NCBI RefSeq assembly: GCF_900113065.1
Contig: NZ_FOOA01000003.1
Location: 1-64,000, forward strand
DNA length: 64,000 nucleotides
DNA from: Aureimonas phyllosphaerae
GTDB lineage: Bacteria; Pseudomonadota; Alphaproteobacteria; Rhizobiales; Rhizobiaceae
Direction: 5' to 3'
Shown here: in pieces, positions 8,996 to 17,506 of the stretch
How the letters are laid out: each line of letters begins with the position of its first letter
How positions within the stretch are numbered: position 1 is the first letter of the stretch
Program-made: the position numbers and the translations under genes
The notes under the pieces: generated by a model
What the model saw: the letters and a program-made list of their open reading frames with translations, nothing else
What the model was told of the DNA's origin: nothing
The model's database searches: none

Positions 8996-10408
8996 GTGGC
9001 TGGATTCGACGAGATGCTGAACGGAAGCGACGGCGTACGTGCTCCCTATCGCCGTTTCCAATCCTGGTACGAGAAGCAGGTGCCGGCGACGCTTGCCGCC
9101 AAGGCCGGCGAGGCCGAAAGCTTTTTTCGTCGCACCGGCATCACTTTCAACGTCTACGGAAAGGAGGAGGCCGCCGAACGGCTGATCCCGTTCGATCTCG
9201 TGCCGCGCATCATCTCGGGCTCGGAATGGTCGGTCCTCGCCGAAGGCATCGAGCAGCGCGTTCGCGGCCTCAACGCCTTCCTCGACGACATCTACCACAA
9301 TCAGGAGATCGTGAAGGCCGGCATCGTGCCCGAGCGCCTGATCGAGGGCAACGAAGCCTTCATCCCGCAGATGGTCGGCTTCCGGCCGCCCGGCGGGGTC
9401 TACACCCACATCATCGGCGTCGACATCGTGCGCACCGCCGAGAACCAGTTCTACGTCCTGGAGGACAACGCGCGGACCCCGTCCGGCGTGTCCTACATGA
9501 TCGAGAACCGGGAAACGATGATGCAGATGTTTCCCGAGCTTTTCGCGCAGAACCGCGTGCGGCCGGTCGAGACCTATCCGCGGCACCTTCGCCGCTCGCT
9601 CCAGGCGACGGCCCCGTCCGCGACGACCGGCGTTCCCCGCGTCGCGATCCTGACGCCCGGCATCCACAACTCCGCCTATTACGAGCATGCCTTCCTCGCC
9701 GACCAGATGGGCGTGGAACTCGTCGAAGGATCGGACCTCAAGCTCATCGACGGGCGTATCGCGATGCGCACGACCGAGGGCTATCTGCCGATCGACGTCC
9801 TCTACCGCCGGGTCGACGACGCCTATCTCGATCCCCTCTCCTTCAAGCCGGACTCGCTTCTCGGCGTCCCCGGCATCATGGAGGTCTACAAGAACGGCGG
9901 CATCACCATCGCCAACGCGCCCGGCACCGGCATCTCCGACGACAAGGCGATCTACTCCTACATGCCGGCGATCGTGGAGTTCTACACCGGCCGCAAGGCA
10001 ATCCTCGAGAACGTCCCGACCTGGCGCTGCGCCGAAGCGGACAGCCTCGCCTACGTGCTCGAGCACCTCGCCGAACTGGTGGTGAAGGAGGTGCACGGTT
10101 CCGGCGGCTACGGGATGCTGGTCGGCCCGGCCGCCTCGAAGCCCGAGCGCGAGGCCTTTGCCGCAAAGCTGCGCGAGCGGCCCGGCAACTACATCGCCCA
10201 GCCGACGCTGGCCCTTTCGACGGTGCCGATCCTGACCGAAAAGGGCCTGGCGCCGCGCCATGTCGACCTGCGACCCTTCGTGCTGGTGTCGGACACCGTG
10301 AAGATCATCCCGGGCGGGCTCACGCGCGTCGCCCTCACCGAGGGCTCGCTGGTGGTCAATTCGAGCCAGGGCGGGGGCACAAAGGACACTTGGGTTCTGG
10401 AGGACTGA
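8996..10408 (+). CDS. Circularly permuted ATP-grasp type 2 protein
   Basis: A 470-residue protein of the circularly permuted ATP-grasp type 2 family (older DUF404/DUF407). Segments seen include GGVYTHIIGVDIVRTAENQF, EDNARTPSGVSYMIENR and ERPGNYIAQPTLALSTVP. ATP-grasp enzymes join a carboxylate to an amine through an acyl phosphate, so a peptide-like ligation is expected, but the substrate of this family is not known to me. The GTG start has GAGGAG seven bases upstream. It is followed by the alpha-E and Anbu genes, a recurrent conserved neighbourhood suggesting synthesis and breakdown of one small peptide. Confidence 0.9.
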   Translation: MAGFDEMLNGSDGVRAPYRRFQSWYEKQVPATLAAKAGEAESFFRRTGITFNVYGKEEAAERLIPFDLVPRIISGSEWSVLAEGIEQRVRGLNAFLDDIYHNQEIVKAGIVPERLIEGNEAFIPQMVGFRPPGGVYTHIIGVDIVRTAENQFYVLEDNARTPSGVSYMIENRETMMQMFPELFAQNRVRPVETYPRHLRRSLQATAPSATTGVPRVAILTPGIHNSAYYEHAFLADQMGVELVEGSDLKLIDGRIAMRTTEGYLPIDVLYRRVDDAYLDPLSFKPDSLLGVPGIMEVYKNGGITIANAPGTGISDDKAIYSYMPAIVEFYTGRKAILENVPTWRCAEADSLAYVLEHLAELVVKEVHGSGGYGMLVGPAASKPEREAFAAKLRERPGNYIAQPTLALSTVPILTEKGLAPRHVDLRPFVLVSDTVKIIPGGLTRVALTEGSLVVNSSQGGGTKDTWVLED

Positions 10409-10465
10409 CGGAAACGACGCCCCTCCTCCCCCATCGAACCGCTCACCAAGGATCGTCGACCGCCC

Positions 10466-11407
10466 ATGCCTCTTCTCGGACGTACCGCCAACGGCCTCTT
10501 CTGGATGCAGCGCTACATCGAGCGCGCCGAGAACATGGCGCGTCTTCTCGATGCCGGCCTGCGACTGTCGCTCACCAACCTGTCGGCGGAGCCCGACGAG
10601 TGGCAGTCCGTCCTGGTGTCGGCGGGCGTCGAAAGCGGCTACCTCGCCAAGTATCCGGAATACGATCCCGAGCACATCATCGACTACATGCTGCGCGACC
10701 TCGACAATCCGTCGAGCGTCCTGTCGTCGATCGGCGTGGCGCGTACCAACGGTCGCATGGTCCGCACCGCCCTGACGCGCGAGACGTGGGAGGCGCTGAA
10801 CGAAAGCTGGATGATGCTGCGCCAGCGCCTGTCCCGCCCCGTCGAGGACCTGCCCGCCCTCCTCGATTTCGTGAAGGCGCGCACGGCGCTGATCCGCGGC
10901 ACGTTCTACGGCACGATGCTGCGCAACACGATCTTCGACTTCTGCAACCTCGGCACCTTCATCGAGCGGGCTGACAACACCGCGCGCATCCTCGACGTGA
11001 AATACTGGGTGCTCCTGCCGGAGCACTCCTCAATCGGCTCGTCGCTCGACAACTACCAGTGGGGCTCGATCCTCCGTTCGGTCTCGGCGCTGCGCTCCTA
11101 TGCCTGGGAATACGACGCCGACTTCCGGGCGATGGACATCATCGACTTCCTCCTTCTGAACAAGCGCATGCCGCGCTCGCTCGCCTATTCCTACCGCTGC
11201 ATCAACGACAGCCTGGACTTCCTCGCGCGCGCCTACGGTGTCGAGCACGACTGCCACGCCACGGCCCGCGCGATTGCCGCGCGGCTGGAGGACCGGTCGG
11301 TGATGGAGATCATCGATGGGGGACTGCACGAGTTCCTGGAGACGCTGATCGTCGAGAACAATCGCCTCTCCAACGAGATCGCACGCTCCTACAGCTTCTA
11401 CTCCTGA
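10466..11407 (+). CDS. Alpha-E domain protein (DUF403)
   Basis: A 313-residue, predominantly helical protein of the bacterial alpha-E domain family. It opens with the family signature LLGRTANGLFWMQRYIERAE (residues 3-22) and repeats a similar helix later (NLGTFIERADNTARILDVKY). No catalytic site is known to me. In most genomes it follows the circularly permuted ATP-grasp gene, as here with a 57-base gap, and the two are sometimes fused, so a physical complex is likely. Function is inferred only from this association. Confidence 0.9.
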   Translation: MPLLGRTANGLFWMQRYIERAENMARLLDAGLRLSLTNLSAEPDEWQSVLVSAGVESGYLAKYPEYDPEHIIDYMLRDLDNPSSVLSSIGVARTNGRMVRTALTRETWEALNESWMMLRQRLSRPVEDLPALLDFVKARTALIRGTFYGTMLRNTIFDFCNLGTFIERADNTARILDVKYWVLLPEHSSIGSSLDNYQWGSILRSVSALRSYAWEYDADFRAMDIIDFLLLNKRMPRSLAYSYRCINDSLDFLARAYGVEHDCHATARAIAARLEDRSVMEIIDGGLHEFLETLIVENNRLSNEIARSYSFYS

Positions 11408-11415
11408 GGCGTCCC

Positions 11416-11435
11416 GTGCGGCCCGAAAGCCGCAC
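11416..11435. other. Short intercistronic hairpin
   Basis: GTGCGGC-CCGAAA-GCCGCAC forms a seven-base-pair stem just after the alpha-E stop. No T-tract follows on either strand, so it is not a classical terminator. It may slow transcription or protect mRNA between the alpha-E and Anbu genes. The rest of the 136-base gap holds no gene. Confidence 0.3.
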
Positions 11436-11543
11436 CCGGAATATGTTCGTCGGAGCCCACTTGCCCGCGCGACTGACACCGGGGATACCGCTTGTCCGAT
11501 AGTTGGAGAACGCCGGACGCGGCGTGAAAGCGGAGACTGCAAC

Positions 11544-12290
11544 GTGACCTATTGCGTCGGGCTTCTCCTGAAGCGTGGCCTCGTCTTCATGTCCGACACG
11601 CGCACCAACGCGGGCATCGACAACATTTCCGTCGTGACCAAGCTCCGGTCCTGGAACGTGCCGGGCGAGCGGTTCCTGACCCTGCTGAGCGCGGGAAACC
11701 TGGCGACGACGCAATCGACGATCTCGCTTCTGGAGGAGCGCGGCCTTGCGCCCGCCCAGCGCAAGTCGGCCCTTCTCAGTCAGCCTTCCATGTTCCAGAC
11801 GGCCAAGCTGATCGGCGAGACCTTGCGCGAGGTCATCTCCTACACCTCCGACAGCGGACAGGAGGCGAGCGGCCGTTTCTCCGGCAGCTTCATTCTGGGC
11901 GGGCAGATCGCGGGCGGCCAGCCGCGCCTGTTCATGATCTACCCGGAAGGCAACTTCATCGAGGCCGGCCCGGACAACCCGTTCTTCCAGATCGGCGAGC
12001 ACAAGTACGGCCGGCCGATCCTGGTGCGGACCTACGATCCCGACATGCCGCTGGAGGACGCGGTGAAGCTCCTCCTCGTGTCGTTCGATTCGACCATCAA
12101 GTCGAACCTCTCGGTCGGGCTGCCGATCGATGTGCAGGTCTACGAGACCGACAGCCTGCAGGCCGGTTTTCGGCAGCGGTTCGACGACCGCGATCCCTAC
12201 TACCGGACGATTTCGGACGGCTGGTCCGATGCCCTGAAGTCGGCCTTCGAGAGCCTGCCGCCGTTCGTGCCGACACGTCGCGACGCTTGA
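11544..12290 (+). CDS. Anbu: proteasome-like peptidase
   Basis: A 248-residue Ntn-hydrolase of the 20S proteasome/HslV superfamily, matching the Anbu group. After removal of the initiator Met the protein begins TYCVGLLLKRG, placing the catalytic Thr at position 1. Asp17 in FMSDTRTNAG and Lys32 in VVTKLRSW are at the expected catalytic positions. Anbu assembles into a ring or open helix rather than a capped proteasome, and its natural substrate is unknown to me. The GTG start has GGAG eight bases upstream. The gene closes the ATP-grasp/alpha-E/Anbu set; the transglutaminase-like gene usually found between alpha-E and Anbu is absent. Confidence 0.92.
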   Translation: MTYCVGLLLKRGLVFMSDTRTNAGIDNISVVTKLRSWNVPGERFLTLLSAGNLATTQSTISLLEERGLAPAQRKSALLSQPSMFQTAKLIGETLREVISYTSDSGQEASGRFSGSFILGGQIAGGQPRLFMIYPEGNFIEAGPDNPFFQIGEHKYGRPILVRTYDPDMPLEDAVKLLLVSFDSTIKSNLSVGLPIDVQVYETDSLQAGFRQRFDDRDPYYRTISDGWSDALKSAFESLPPFVPTRRDA

Positions 12291-12297
12291 ACGCAGC

Positions 12298-12654
12298 CTA
12301 ACGAAGAAGCCCCTTCGCCGCGAGGTCGGCGAGGTGCGCCTGCCAGAGCGCATCCTTCTCGGTGCCGAGTCGGTCGAGATAGGACCAGGTGAAGAGCCCG
12401 GAGTCGTGCCCGTCGTCGAAGACGATGCGCACCGCATAGTGGCCGATCGGACGGATGTCGCTGATCGCGACCTCGCTCTTGCCGGCGACCGTGACCCGCT
12501 GCTCGGGCGAATGCCCCTGCACTTCGGCGGAGGGCGAGAGGACGCGCAGCATCTCCGCGGTGAGTTCATGGCGCCGCCCGTCGGCGTAGCGAAGCGTCAG
12601 GAGGCGGCGGTCGCGCGAGACGGCCAACTGTTCGGGTGCGGTCACGCCAGTCAT
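12298..12654 (-). CDS. DUF971 domain protein
   Basis: A 118-residue protein consisting of a DUF971 domain (the fold of the gamma-butyrobetaine hydroxylase N-terminus). Family features are [20 protein letters not shown] near the N-terminus and [20 protein letters not shown] then [10 protein letters not shown] near the C-terminus. Alphaproteobacterial members are often near iron-sulfur or cofactor genes; here moaA is divergent. No catalytic role is known to me. The ATG at 12654 ([10 protein letters not shown]) fits family length; the open frame extends 40 codons further without a plausible start signal. Confidence 0.82.
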   Translation of the reverse strand: MTGVTAPEQLAVSRDRRLLTLRYADGRRHELTAEMLRVLSPSAEVQGHSPEQRVTVAGKSEVAISDIRPIGHYAVRIVFDDGHDSGLFTWSYLDRLGTEKDALWQAHLADLAAKGLLR

Positions 12655-12758
12655 GGTCTGCGTCCGTTCTCGTCCTCGTTCGGGTTGACCCCATGCACCC
12701 CCGAAGCCACATTCACAAGGCAAGGCAACGAGAAGGGGGCGGTTTTCCGCCCGGCGAC

Positions 12759-13796
12759 ATGCTCGACATCCCAACCGTCCAACGTGCAGCGCCGTCCAAG
12801 GCGGGGCTGGTCGATCCCTTCGGTCGGCATGTCACCTATCTCCGCGTCTCGGTCACCGACCGCTGTGATTTCCGCTGCGTCTACTGCATGGCCGAAGACA
12901 TGCAGTTCCTGCCCAAGCGCGATCTTCTGACACTCGAGGAGCTCGACCGGATCTCGTCCGCCTTCGTGGAACGGGGCGTAAAGCGCCTTCGCCTGACGGG
13001 CGGCGAGCCGCTTGTCCGCCGCAACCTGATGCAGCTGGTCCGCCGGCTGTCGCGTCACCTTGAGAGCGGCGCGCTGCAGGAGCTGACGCTCACCACCAAC
13101 GGGTCGCAACTGGCGAAGTTCGCCGACGAACTCGCGGACTGCGGCGTCCGCCGCATCAACGTCTCGCTGGATACGATGGACCCCGAGCGCTTCCGCCGCA
13201 TCACCCGGCGCGGCGACTTCGCCACGGTCATGGACGGCATCCGCGCGGCCCAGGCGGCGGGCATCCGCATCAAGCTGAACGCCGTGGCGCTAAAGGGCGT
13301 AAATGAGGACGAACTGTCCGAGATGGTGCGCTGGTCGCACGGACAGGGCATGGACCTGACGCTGATCGAAACCATGCCGCTCGGCGAGATCGACGAGGAC
13401 CGTACCGACCGCTACCTGCCGCTGAGCGTGGTGCGCGAGCGACTGTCGCGGGAGTTCACGCTCTCCGACCTGCCGGAGCGGACCGGGGGACCGGCCCGCT
13501 ACGTCTCGGTCACGGAAACCGGCGGCAAGCTCGGTTTCATCACCCCGATGACCCACAACTTCTGCGAAGGCTGCAACCGCGTCCGCCTTACCTGCACCGG
13601 CACGCTCTTCATGTGCCTCGGGCAGGAGGACGCGGCCGATCTGCGTTCGGTGATGCGTTCCAGCGAAAGCGACGAGGCTCTGCACCGCGCCATCGACGCC
13701 GCGATCGCGCGCAAGCCGAAGGGCCACGATTTCGTGATCGATCGCACGACCAGCCGACCCAGCGTCTCGCGGCACATGAGCGTGACCGGCGGCTGA
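12759..13796 (+). CDS. moaA: GTP 3',8-cyclase (molybdenum cofactor biosynthesis protein A)
   Basis: A 345-residue radical SAM enzyme. The N-terminal [4Fe-4S] motif is CDFRCVYC, the second cluster is held by [11 protein letters not shown] and a Cys 14 residues further on (LFMCLGQED), and the protein ends in the essential Gly-Gly (SVTGG). MoaA with MoaC turns GTP into cyclic pyranopterin monophosphate, the first molybdopterin intermediate. The start at 12759 (MLDIPTVQ) fits family length; upstream frame extension overlaps the divergent gene. mobA lies 1.4 kb downstream, so the region supplies two ends of the pathway. I saw no molybdenum-cofactor riboswitch in the 104-base leader. Confidence 0.94.
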   Translation: MLDIPTVQRAAPSKAGLVDPFGRHVTYLRVSVTDRCDFRCVYCMAEDMQFLPKRDLLTLEELDRISSAFVERGVKRLRLTGGEPLVRRNLMQLVRRLSRHLESGALQELTLTTNGSQLAKFADELADCGVRRINVSLDTMDPERFRRITRRGDFATVMDGIRAAQAAGIRIKLNAVALKGVNEDELSEMVRWSHGQGMDLTLIETMPLGEIDEDRTDRYLPLSVVRERLSREFTLSDLPERTGGPARYVSVTETGGKLGFITPMTHNFCEGCNRVRLTCTGTLFMCLGQEDAADLRSVMRSSESDEALHRAIDAAIARKPKGHDFVIDRTTSRPSVSRHMSVTGG

Positions 13797-13870
13797 ATTC
13801 ATTCGTCGGAACCGAACGGGGCGCTGCGCATTTTCGCCGCAGTAGAACCTTGTTAGGACTGGAGAGAGAC

Positions 13871-14110
13871 ATGACGTCCACCTGGAAAACCGCGCTGGTG
13901 CTCGGCGCTGCGACCCTGACCATGGCCGGCTGCACCACGACCGAGCGCACCGTGGGCGGTGCCGTGATCGGCGGTACGGGTGGCGCCGTGATCGGTAACG
14001 CGATCGGTGGCTCGGGCGGCGCTGTGATCGGCGGTCTGGCCGGCGGTACGACCGGTGCGCTCGTCGGCCGCGATATGGGTCGCCGCGACCGCGGATATTC
14101 CCGCTACTGA
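13871..14110 (+). CDS. Small glycine-zipper lipoprotein
   Basis: A 79-residue lipoprotein. The signal peptide ends in a lipobox (TMAGC, Cys at about residue 21). The mature part is a glycine-zipper region of repeated GGAVIGG units (GGTGGAVIGNAIGGSGGAVIGG, split here by position: residues 30-58) able to form a membrane-active hairpin, followed by a short basic tail. Such proteins sit in the outer membrane of many alphaproteobacteria and are often stress-induced. GGAGAGAG precedes the ATG. A strong terminator follows, so it is a single-gene unit. GGAAC at 13808-13812 resembles an EcfG -35 box but the -10 is poor. Confidence 0.85.
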   Translation: MTSTWKTALVLGAATLTMAGCTTTERTVGGAVIGGTGGAVIGNAIGGSGGAVIGGLAGGTTGALVGRDMGRRDRGYSRY

Positions 14111-14130
14111 TCGAGTTTCACGCTCGTCTG

Positions 14131-14168
14131 AAATCACCCCGCAACACGAGTTGCGGGGTGATTTGTTT
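14131..14168 (+). terminator. Rho-independent terminator after the glycine-zipper lipoprotein gene
   Basis: A perfect 15-base-pair stem (14131-14145 with 14150-14164, core CACCCCGCAAC) with loop ACGA is followed by a T-rich run on the plus strand. Because the stem is flanked by A-rich sequence on its left arm it could also work weakly leftwards. Confidence 0.9.
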
Positions 14169-14251
14169 ATTGGACGGCTTTCGTGGTGAGCACCTCGCCA
14201 AGCCGCTACGGACACGTTACGCCTGACTGACGATTCGTCCGGTTCCGTTCC

Positions 14252-15157
14252 GTGTCCTCTGCTTCTGTCCGCTTCGCATCGCTCGGCGCCAACCTGCAGG
14301 CGAGCATCCTGATGACGCTGTCGATGGCGACCTTCGCCACAAACGACATGCTGACCAAGTTCGCCACGCAATCGATCGAGCCGGTCCAGATCATGGCCGT
14401 GCGCGGTGTGATGGCGTCGCTCCTGCTGTTCCTCTTCGCCCGCTGGCGAAAGGCTGCCCTGTCCTTTTCAGTCCTGCGCGAACCTGCGGTTCTGGTTCGC
14501 GCCTTCGCCGACATCTGCACCACGCTGACCTACCTGAACGCCCTGCGGCATCTGCCGCTCGCCAACACGGCCGCGATCTTCCAGGCGCTGCCTCTGACGA
14601 TCACCCTTGGCGCCTTTCTGTTCCTCGGCGAAAGCGTGGGTTGGCGTCGGTGGACCGCAATCGCGGTCGGCTTCGCGGGCGTCCTCGTCATCCTCGCGCC
14701 GGGAGTGGACGGGTTCAACGTCTACGGGCTGTGGGTGCTGGCTTCCGTCGTCTTCGCAGCCATGCGCGACTTGGCGACCCGTCGGATGCCTCCGAATCTG
14801 TCGTCGCCACAGATCGCGCTCGTGACCTCGATCGCCGTGACCCTCACCGGCTTCGCGTTTTTGCCCGTCGTCGGCTGGCGACCGATGTCGGGATCGGTCT
14901 GGATCATTCTCGTGTTCGCTTCGATGACGTTGGCCTGTGGCTACGCCTTGATCGTCGCGGCGGTGCGCCTTGGCGAAATGAGTTTCGTCGCGCCGTTCCG
15001 CTACACGATCCTCCTGTTTTCCATCATCCTCGGCATGTTGGCCTTCGGCGAGCGCCCGACGGCGCGCGAGACGCTGGGCTCGCTGATCGTCGTCGGCAGT
15101 GGCCTCTATACCCTCCATCGGGAGGCGCGCCGACGACCCGCCAGCAGCGCCGCGTGA
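14252..15157 (+). CDS. EamA/DMT-family inner-membrane transporter
   Basis: A 301-residue protein with ten hydrophobic segments arranged as two EamA repeats of five. Typical loops are MAVRGVMASLLLF and PLANTAAIFQALPLTITLGA in repeat one and GEMSFVAPFRYTILLFSIIL in repeat two. DMT proteins usually export metabolites or amino acids by proton antiport; the substrate cannot be read from sequence. The gene has a GTG start. Its stop overlaps the GTG start of mobA, so the two are translationally coupled although no functional link to molybdenum cofactor is known to me. Confidence 0.87.
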   Translation: MSSASVRFASLGANLQASILMTLSMATFATNDMLTKFATQSIEPVQIMAVRGVMASLLLFLFARWRKAALSFSVLREPAVLVRAFADICTTLTYLNALRHLPLANTAAIFQALPLTITLGAFLFLGESVGWRRWTAIAVGFAGVLVILAPGVDGFNVYGLWVLASVVFAAMRDLATRRMPPNLSSPQIALVTSIAVTLTGFAFLPVVGWRPMSGSVWIILVFASMTLACGYALIVAAVRLGEMSFVAPFRYTILLFSIILGMLAFGERPTARETLGSLIVVGSGLYTLHREARRRPASSAA

Positions 15158-15789
15158 GTCGGACCGCACCGATCGTCATCGGCCTGATTTTTGCAGGAGG
15201 CCGGTCGTCGCGGATGGGGCCGGGCCAGCCAAAGCCTCTCCTTTGCATAGGCGAACGCAGCATGATCGGTCGGGTGGCCGACCGTCTGCGGCCGCATGTC
15301 GCCGAGCTTCTGGTCGCGACCGATCGGCCGGACCTCTACGCCGGTCTCGATGCGGGCTGCCTTCGGGATCATGTGCCGGGCTACGCCGGCCCGCTGGCCG
15401 GACTCCAGACCGGCGCGCGCCACGCCTTGGCCACCCAATCTCGCGACGCGCGCCTCCTCAGTGCGCCATCGGATACGCCCTTCCTTCCTGAGGACTTCGT
15501 GCCCCGCCTTCTCGGGGGAACGCGCAGCGAGAGGTTACGGGTCGCATCCTCGAGCGGACGCTTGCATCCCGTCTGCGCCCTGTGGCCGGCGGTCGCGCTC
15601 GAATTTCTCGCCGACCAGCACCTCGATGCTCAAGCCGCGCCATCGCTTCGATCCGTGATGGAACGCTTTGACGTCGAGGAAGTCCCATTCCCTTCGTCGC
15701 CCGCGGCGCCGGGCGGCGATCCGTTCTTCAACGTCAACACCCCAGACGACCTTGGCCTGGCGCGGGAATTTGCGCTTTCTCGGGGATGA
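15154..15789 (+). CDS. mobA: Molybdenum cofactor guanylyltransferase
   Basis: A 211-residue nucleotidyltransferase. The N-terminal GTP-binding motif FAGGRSSRMG with the downstream QPKPLL lysine is that of MobA, and the central APSDTPFLPEDFV (normally CDxPFLP) and C-terminal FFNVNTPDDL are family hallmarks. MobA attaches GMP to molybdopterin to give the bis-MGD cofactor of DMSO-reductase family enzymes. Its GTG start overlaps the stop of the EamA gene (GTGA). The position usually occupied by Cys in the CDTPF motif is Ser-Asp here, a mild variation. MocA-type cytidylyltransferase is a less likely alternative. Confidence 0.85.
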   Translation: MSRTAPIVIGLIFAGGRSSRMGPGQPKPLLCIGERSMIGRVADRLRPHVAELLVATDRPDLYAGLDAGCLRDHVPGYAGPLAGLQTGARHALATQSRDARLLSAPSDTPFLPEDFVPRLLGGTRSERLRVASSSGRLHPVCALWPAVALEFLADQHLDAQAAPSLRSVMERFDVEEVPFPSSPAAPGGDPFFNVNTPDDLGLAREFALSRG

Positions 15790-15911
15790 GGCGCCGCCGT
15801 TGCTGTCGGACGGGTTGCCAAAATTGACGGAAACGGCAACATCGCCCCTTCGAGAAGCATGCTCATAAGGCAGGCACGGTCTATTTCGGCTCGGCAGGAC
15901 ACCCAAGGCCC

Positions 15912-16709
15912 ATGACAAAGATCCAGAACCTCCTGGCAGCCGTCGCGCTGACCGCCCTCGCCGTCGTCCCCGCCGCGGCGCAGGAGAGCGATGCGAACAA
16001 GACCTGGACCGAGGTCCGCATCGGCTCGGAGGGCGCTTATCCTCCGTTCAATTACCTCGACGCCTCGGGCAAGCTGCTCGGCTTCGACATAGACATCGCC
16101 AATGCGCTCTGCGACCAGATGAAGGTGACGTGCACCTTCGTGACGCAGGACTGGGACGGCATGATCCCCGCCCTCCAGAACAACCGCTTCGACGCGATCA
16201 TCGCTTCGATGTCGATCACGCCGGAGCGCTCGCAGCAGGTGCTCTTCACCAACAAGTACTATAATTCTCCGGGCGCGCTGGCCGTGCCGAAGGACTCCGA
16301 CATTGCCGACACGAGTGCCGCTTCGCTCGCCGGCAAAGCGATCGGCGCACAGGGTTCGACGACCCACGCGCAGGCCGTCCAGAAGTTCTTCCCCGATGCC
16401 GACGTGCGCGTCTATCCGACCGCGGAGGAGTACAAGCTCGACATCGAGAACGGTCGCTTGGATGCCGTCAGCGACGACGTGGTGGTGTTGACGCAGTGGC
16501 TCGAGAGCCCGGCGGGCGCCTGCTGCAAGCTTCTCGGTACGCTCCCCGTCGATGAGTCTATCTACGGGCCGGGAGCCGGCATCGCGCTTCGCAAGGGCGA
16601 CGAGAAGCTCAAGAAGATGTTCGACGACGCCATCGTGGCCATCCGCGAGAACGGCACCTACAAGACGATCAACGACAAGTACTTCAAGTTCGACGTCTAC
16701 GGCGGCTGA
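15912..16709 (+). CDS. Polar amino-acid ABC transporter, periplasmic binding protein (HisJ/OccT-like)
   Basis: A 265-residue family 3 solute-binding protein with a signal peptide of about 23 residues (cleavage near AAAQES). Recognisable segments are EGAYPPFNYLDASGKLLGFD, DWDGMIPALQNNRFDAIIAS, MSITPERSQQVLFTNKYY and the C-terminal IRENGTYKTINDKYFKFDVY, all typical of basic amino acid or opine binders. A Cys pair in AGACCKLLG is unusual but resembles the HisJ/ArgT disulfide region. It feeds the two permeases encoded next. The ligand (arginine, lysine, octopine-like) is not determined. Confidence 0.9.
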   Translation: MTKIQNLLAAVALTALAVVPAAAQESDANKTWTEVRIGSEGAYPPFNYLDASGKLLGFDIDIANALCDQMKVTCTFVTQDWDGMIPALQNNRFDAIIASMSITPERSQQVLFTNKYYNSPGALAVPKDSDIADTSAASLAGKAIGAQGSTTHAQAVQKFFPDADVRVYPTAEEYKLDIENGRLDAVSDDVVVLTQWLESPAGACCKLLGTLPVDESIYGPGAGIALRKGDEKLKKMFDDAIVAIRENGTYKTINDKYFKFDVYGG

Positions 16710-16798
16710 TCGAGGTCGTCCGAGTTCGCGCCGGACCCGCGCCATCGTGCCGGGCCCGGCGCTCTTGTCTTTCAGCGTCGGCGGGTTGCGATCGGCAG

Positions 16799-17506
16799 AT
16801 GGACTATCTTTCGCTACTCGCCTACGGCGACACCGGCTGGGGTGACGAGATCGCTCGCGGCGTGATCGTCACCGTATCGCTGGCTCTGGCGACCCTTCCC
16901 TTCGGCCTCCTGCTCGGGCTCGGGCTCGCTCTCGCCAAGCGCGGCGAGGACCCTGGACTGCGGCTCTCCGCCGACATCTACACCACCCTGTTTCGTGGCC
17001 TTCCCGAGCTCCTGACACTCTTCCTGGTCTACTACGGCGGCCAGAACCTCCTGAATGCGGCCACTGGTGCGCTCGGCCTCGGCCAGTGGACACTGTCGAG
17101 CTTCGTATCCGGAATGGTCGCGCTCGGCCTCGTGTTCGCGGCCTACTCGTCCGAAGTCTTCCTGTCGGCCTTCCGCGCCATCCCCGATGGTCAGTGGGAG
17201 GGCGCCAAGGCGCTCGGTCTGCCGCACCGGCGGATCCTGTGGCTGGTGATCCTGCCGCAGCTTCTGCGCATCAGCCTTCCCGGCCTCTCCAACGTCTGGC
17301 TGAACCTCCTGAAGGATACGGCGCTCGTGTCGGTGATCGGCCTTGCGGACATCATGCGCGAGACCGGCGTTGCGGCGCGGGTGACGCGCGAGCCGTTCTT
17401 CTTCTTCGGATTCGCTTGCGTCCTCTATCTCGTCCTGACCCTCGTGTCGGCCGTCGGTCTGCGGCGGCTCGAACTTTGGACCAAGCGCGGCGAGGTGGCG
17501 CGATGA
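16799..17506 (+). CDS. Polar amino-acid ABC transporter permease 1 (HisQ/OccQ-like)
   Basis: A 235-residue permease of the HisM/Q family with five hydrophobic segments. The EAA-type loop is FRAIPDGQWEGAKALGLPHR (about residues 125-144) and is followed by the LPQLLRISLPGLSNVWLNLL segment. It forms half of the membrane pore for the binding protein encoded 89 bases upstream. Its stop overlaps the start of the second permease by ATGA, so the two subunits are coupled. Confidence 0.9.
   Translation: MDYLSLLAYGDTGWGDEIARGVIVTVSLALATLPFGLLLGLGLALAKRGEDPGLRLSADIYTTLFRGLPELLTLFLVYYGGQNLLNAATGALGLGQWTLSSFVSGMVALGLVFAAYSSEVFLSAFRAIPDGQWEGAKALGLPHRRILWLVILPQLLRISLPGLSNVWLNLLKDTALVSVIGLADIMRETGVAARVTREPFFFFGFACVLYLVLTLVSAVGLRRLELWTKRGEVAR

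Noticed and set aside
8603-11026. Very long open frame on the minus strand (about 807 codons) opposite the ATP-grasp and alpha-E genes
   Set aside because: Its translation is low-complexity, charged and matches no family; it mirrors well-conserved plus-strand genes, a common effect of high GC.
12655-12758. Molybdenum cofactor riboswitch before moaA
   Set aside because: The 104-base leader is too short and shows no matching paired structure.
13808-13832. EcfG-like promoter upstream of the glycine-zipper lipoprotein (GGAAC-N16-CATT)
   Set aside because: The -10 element lacks the G of CGTT, so it was mentioned but not called.
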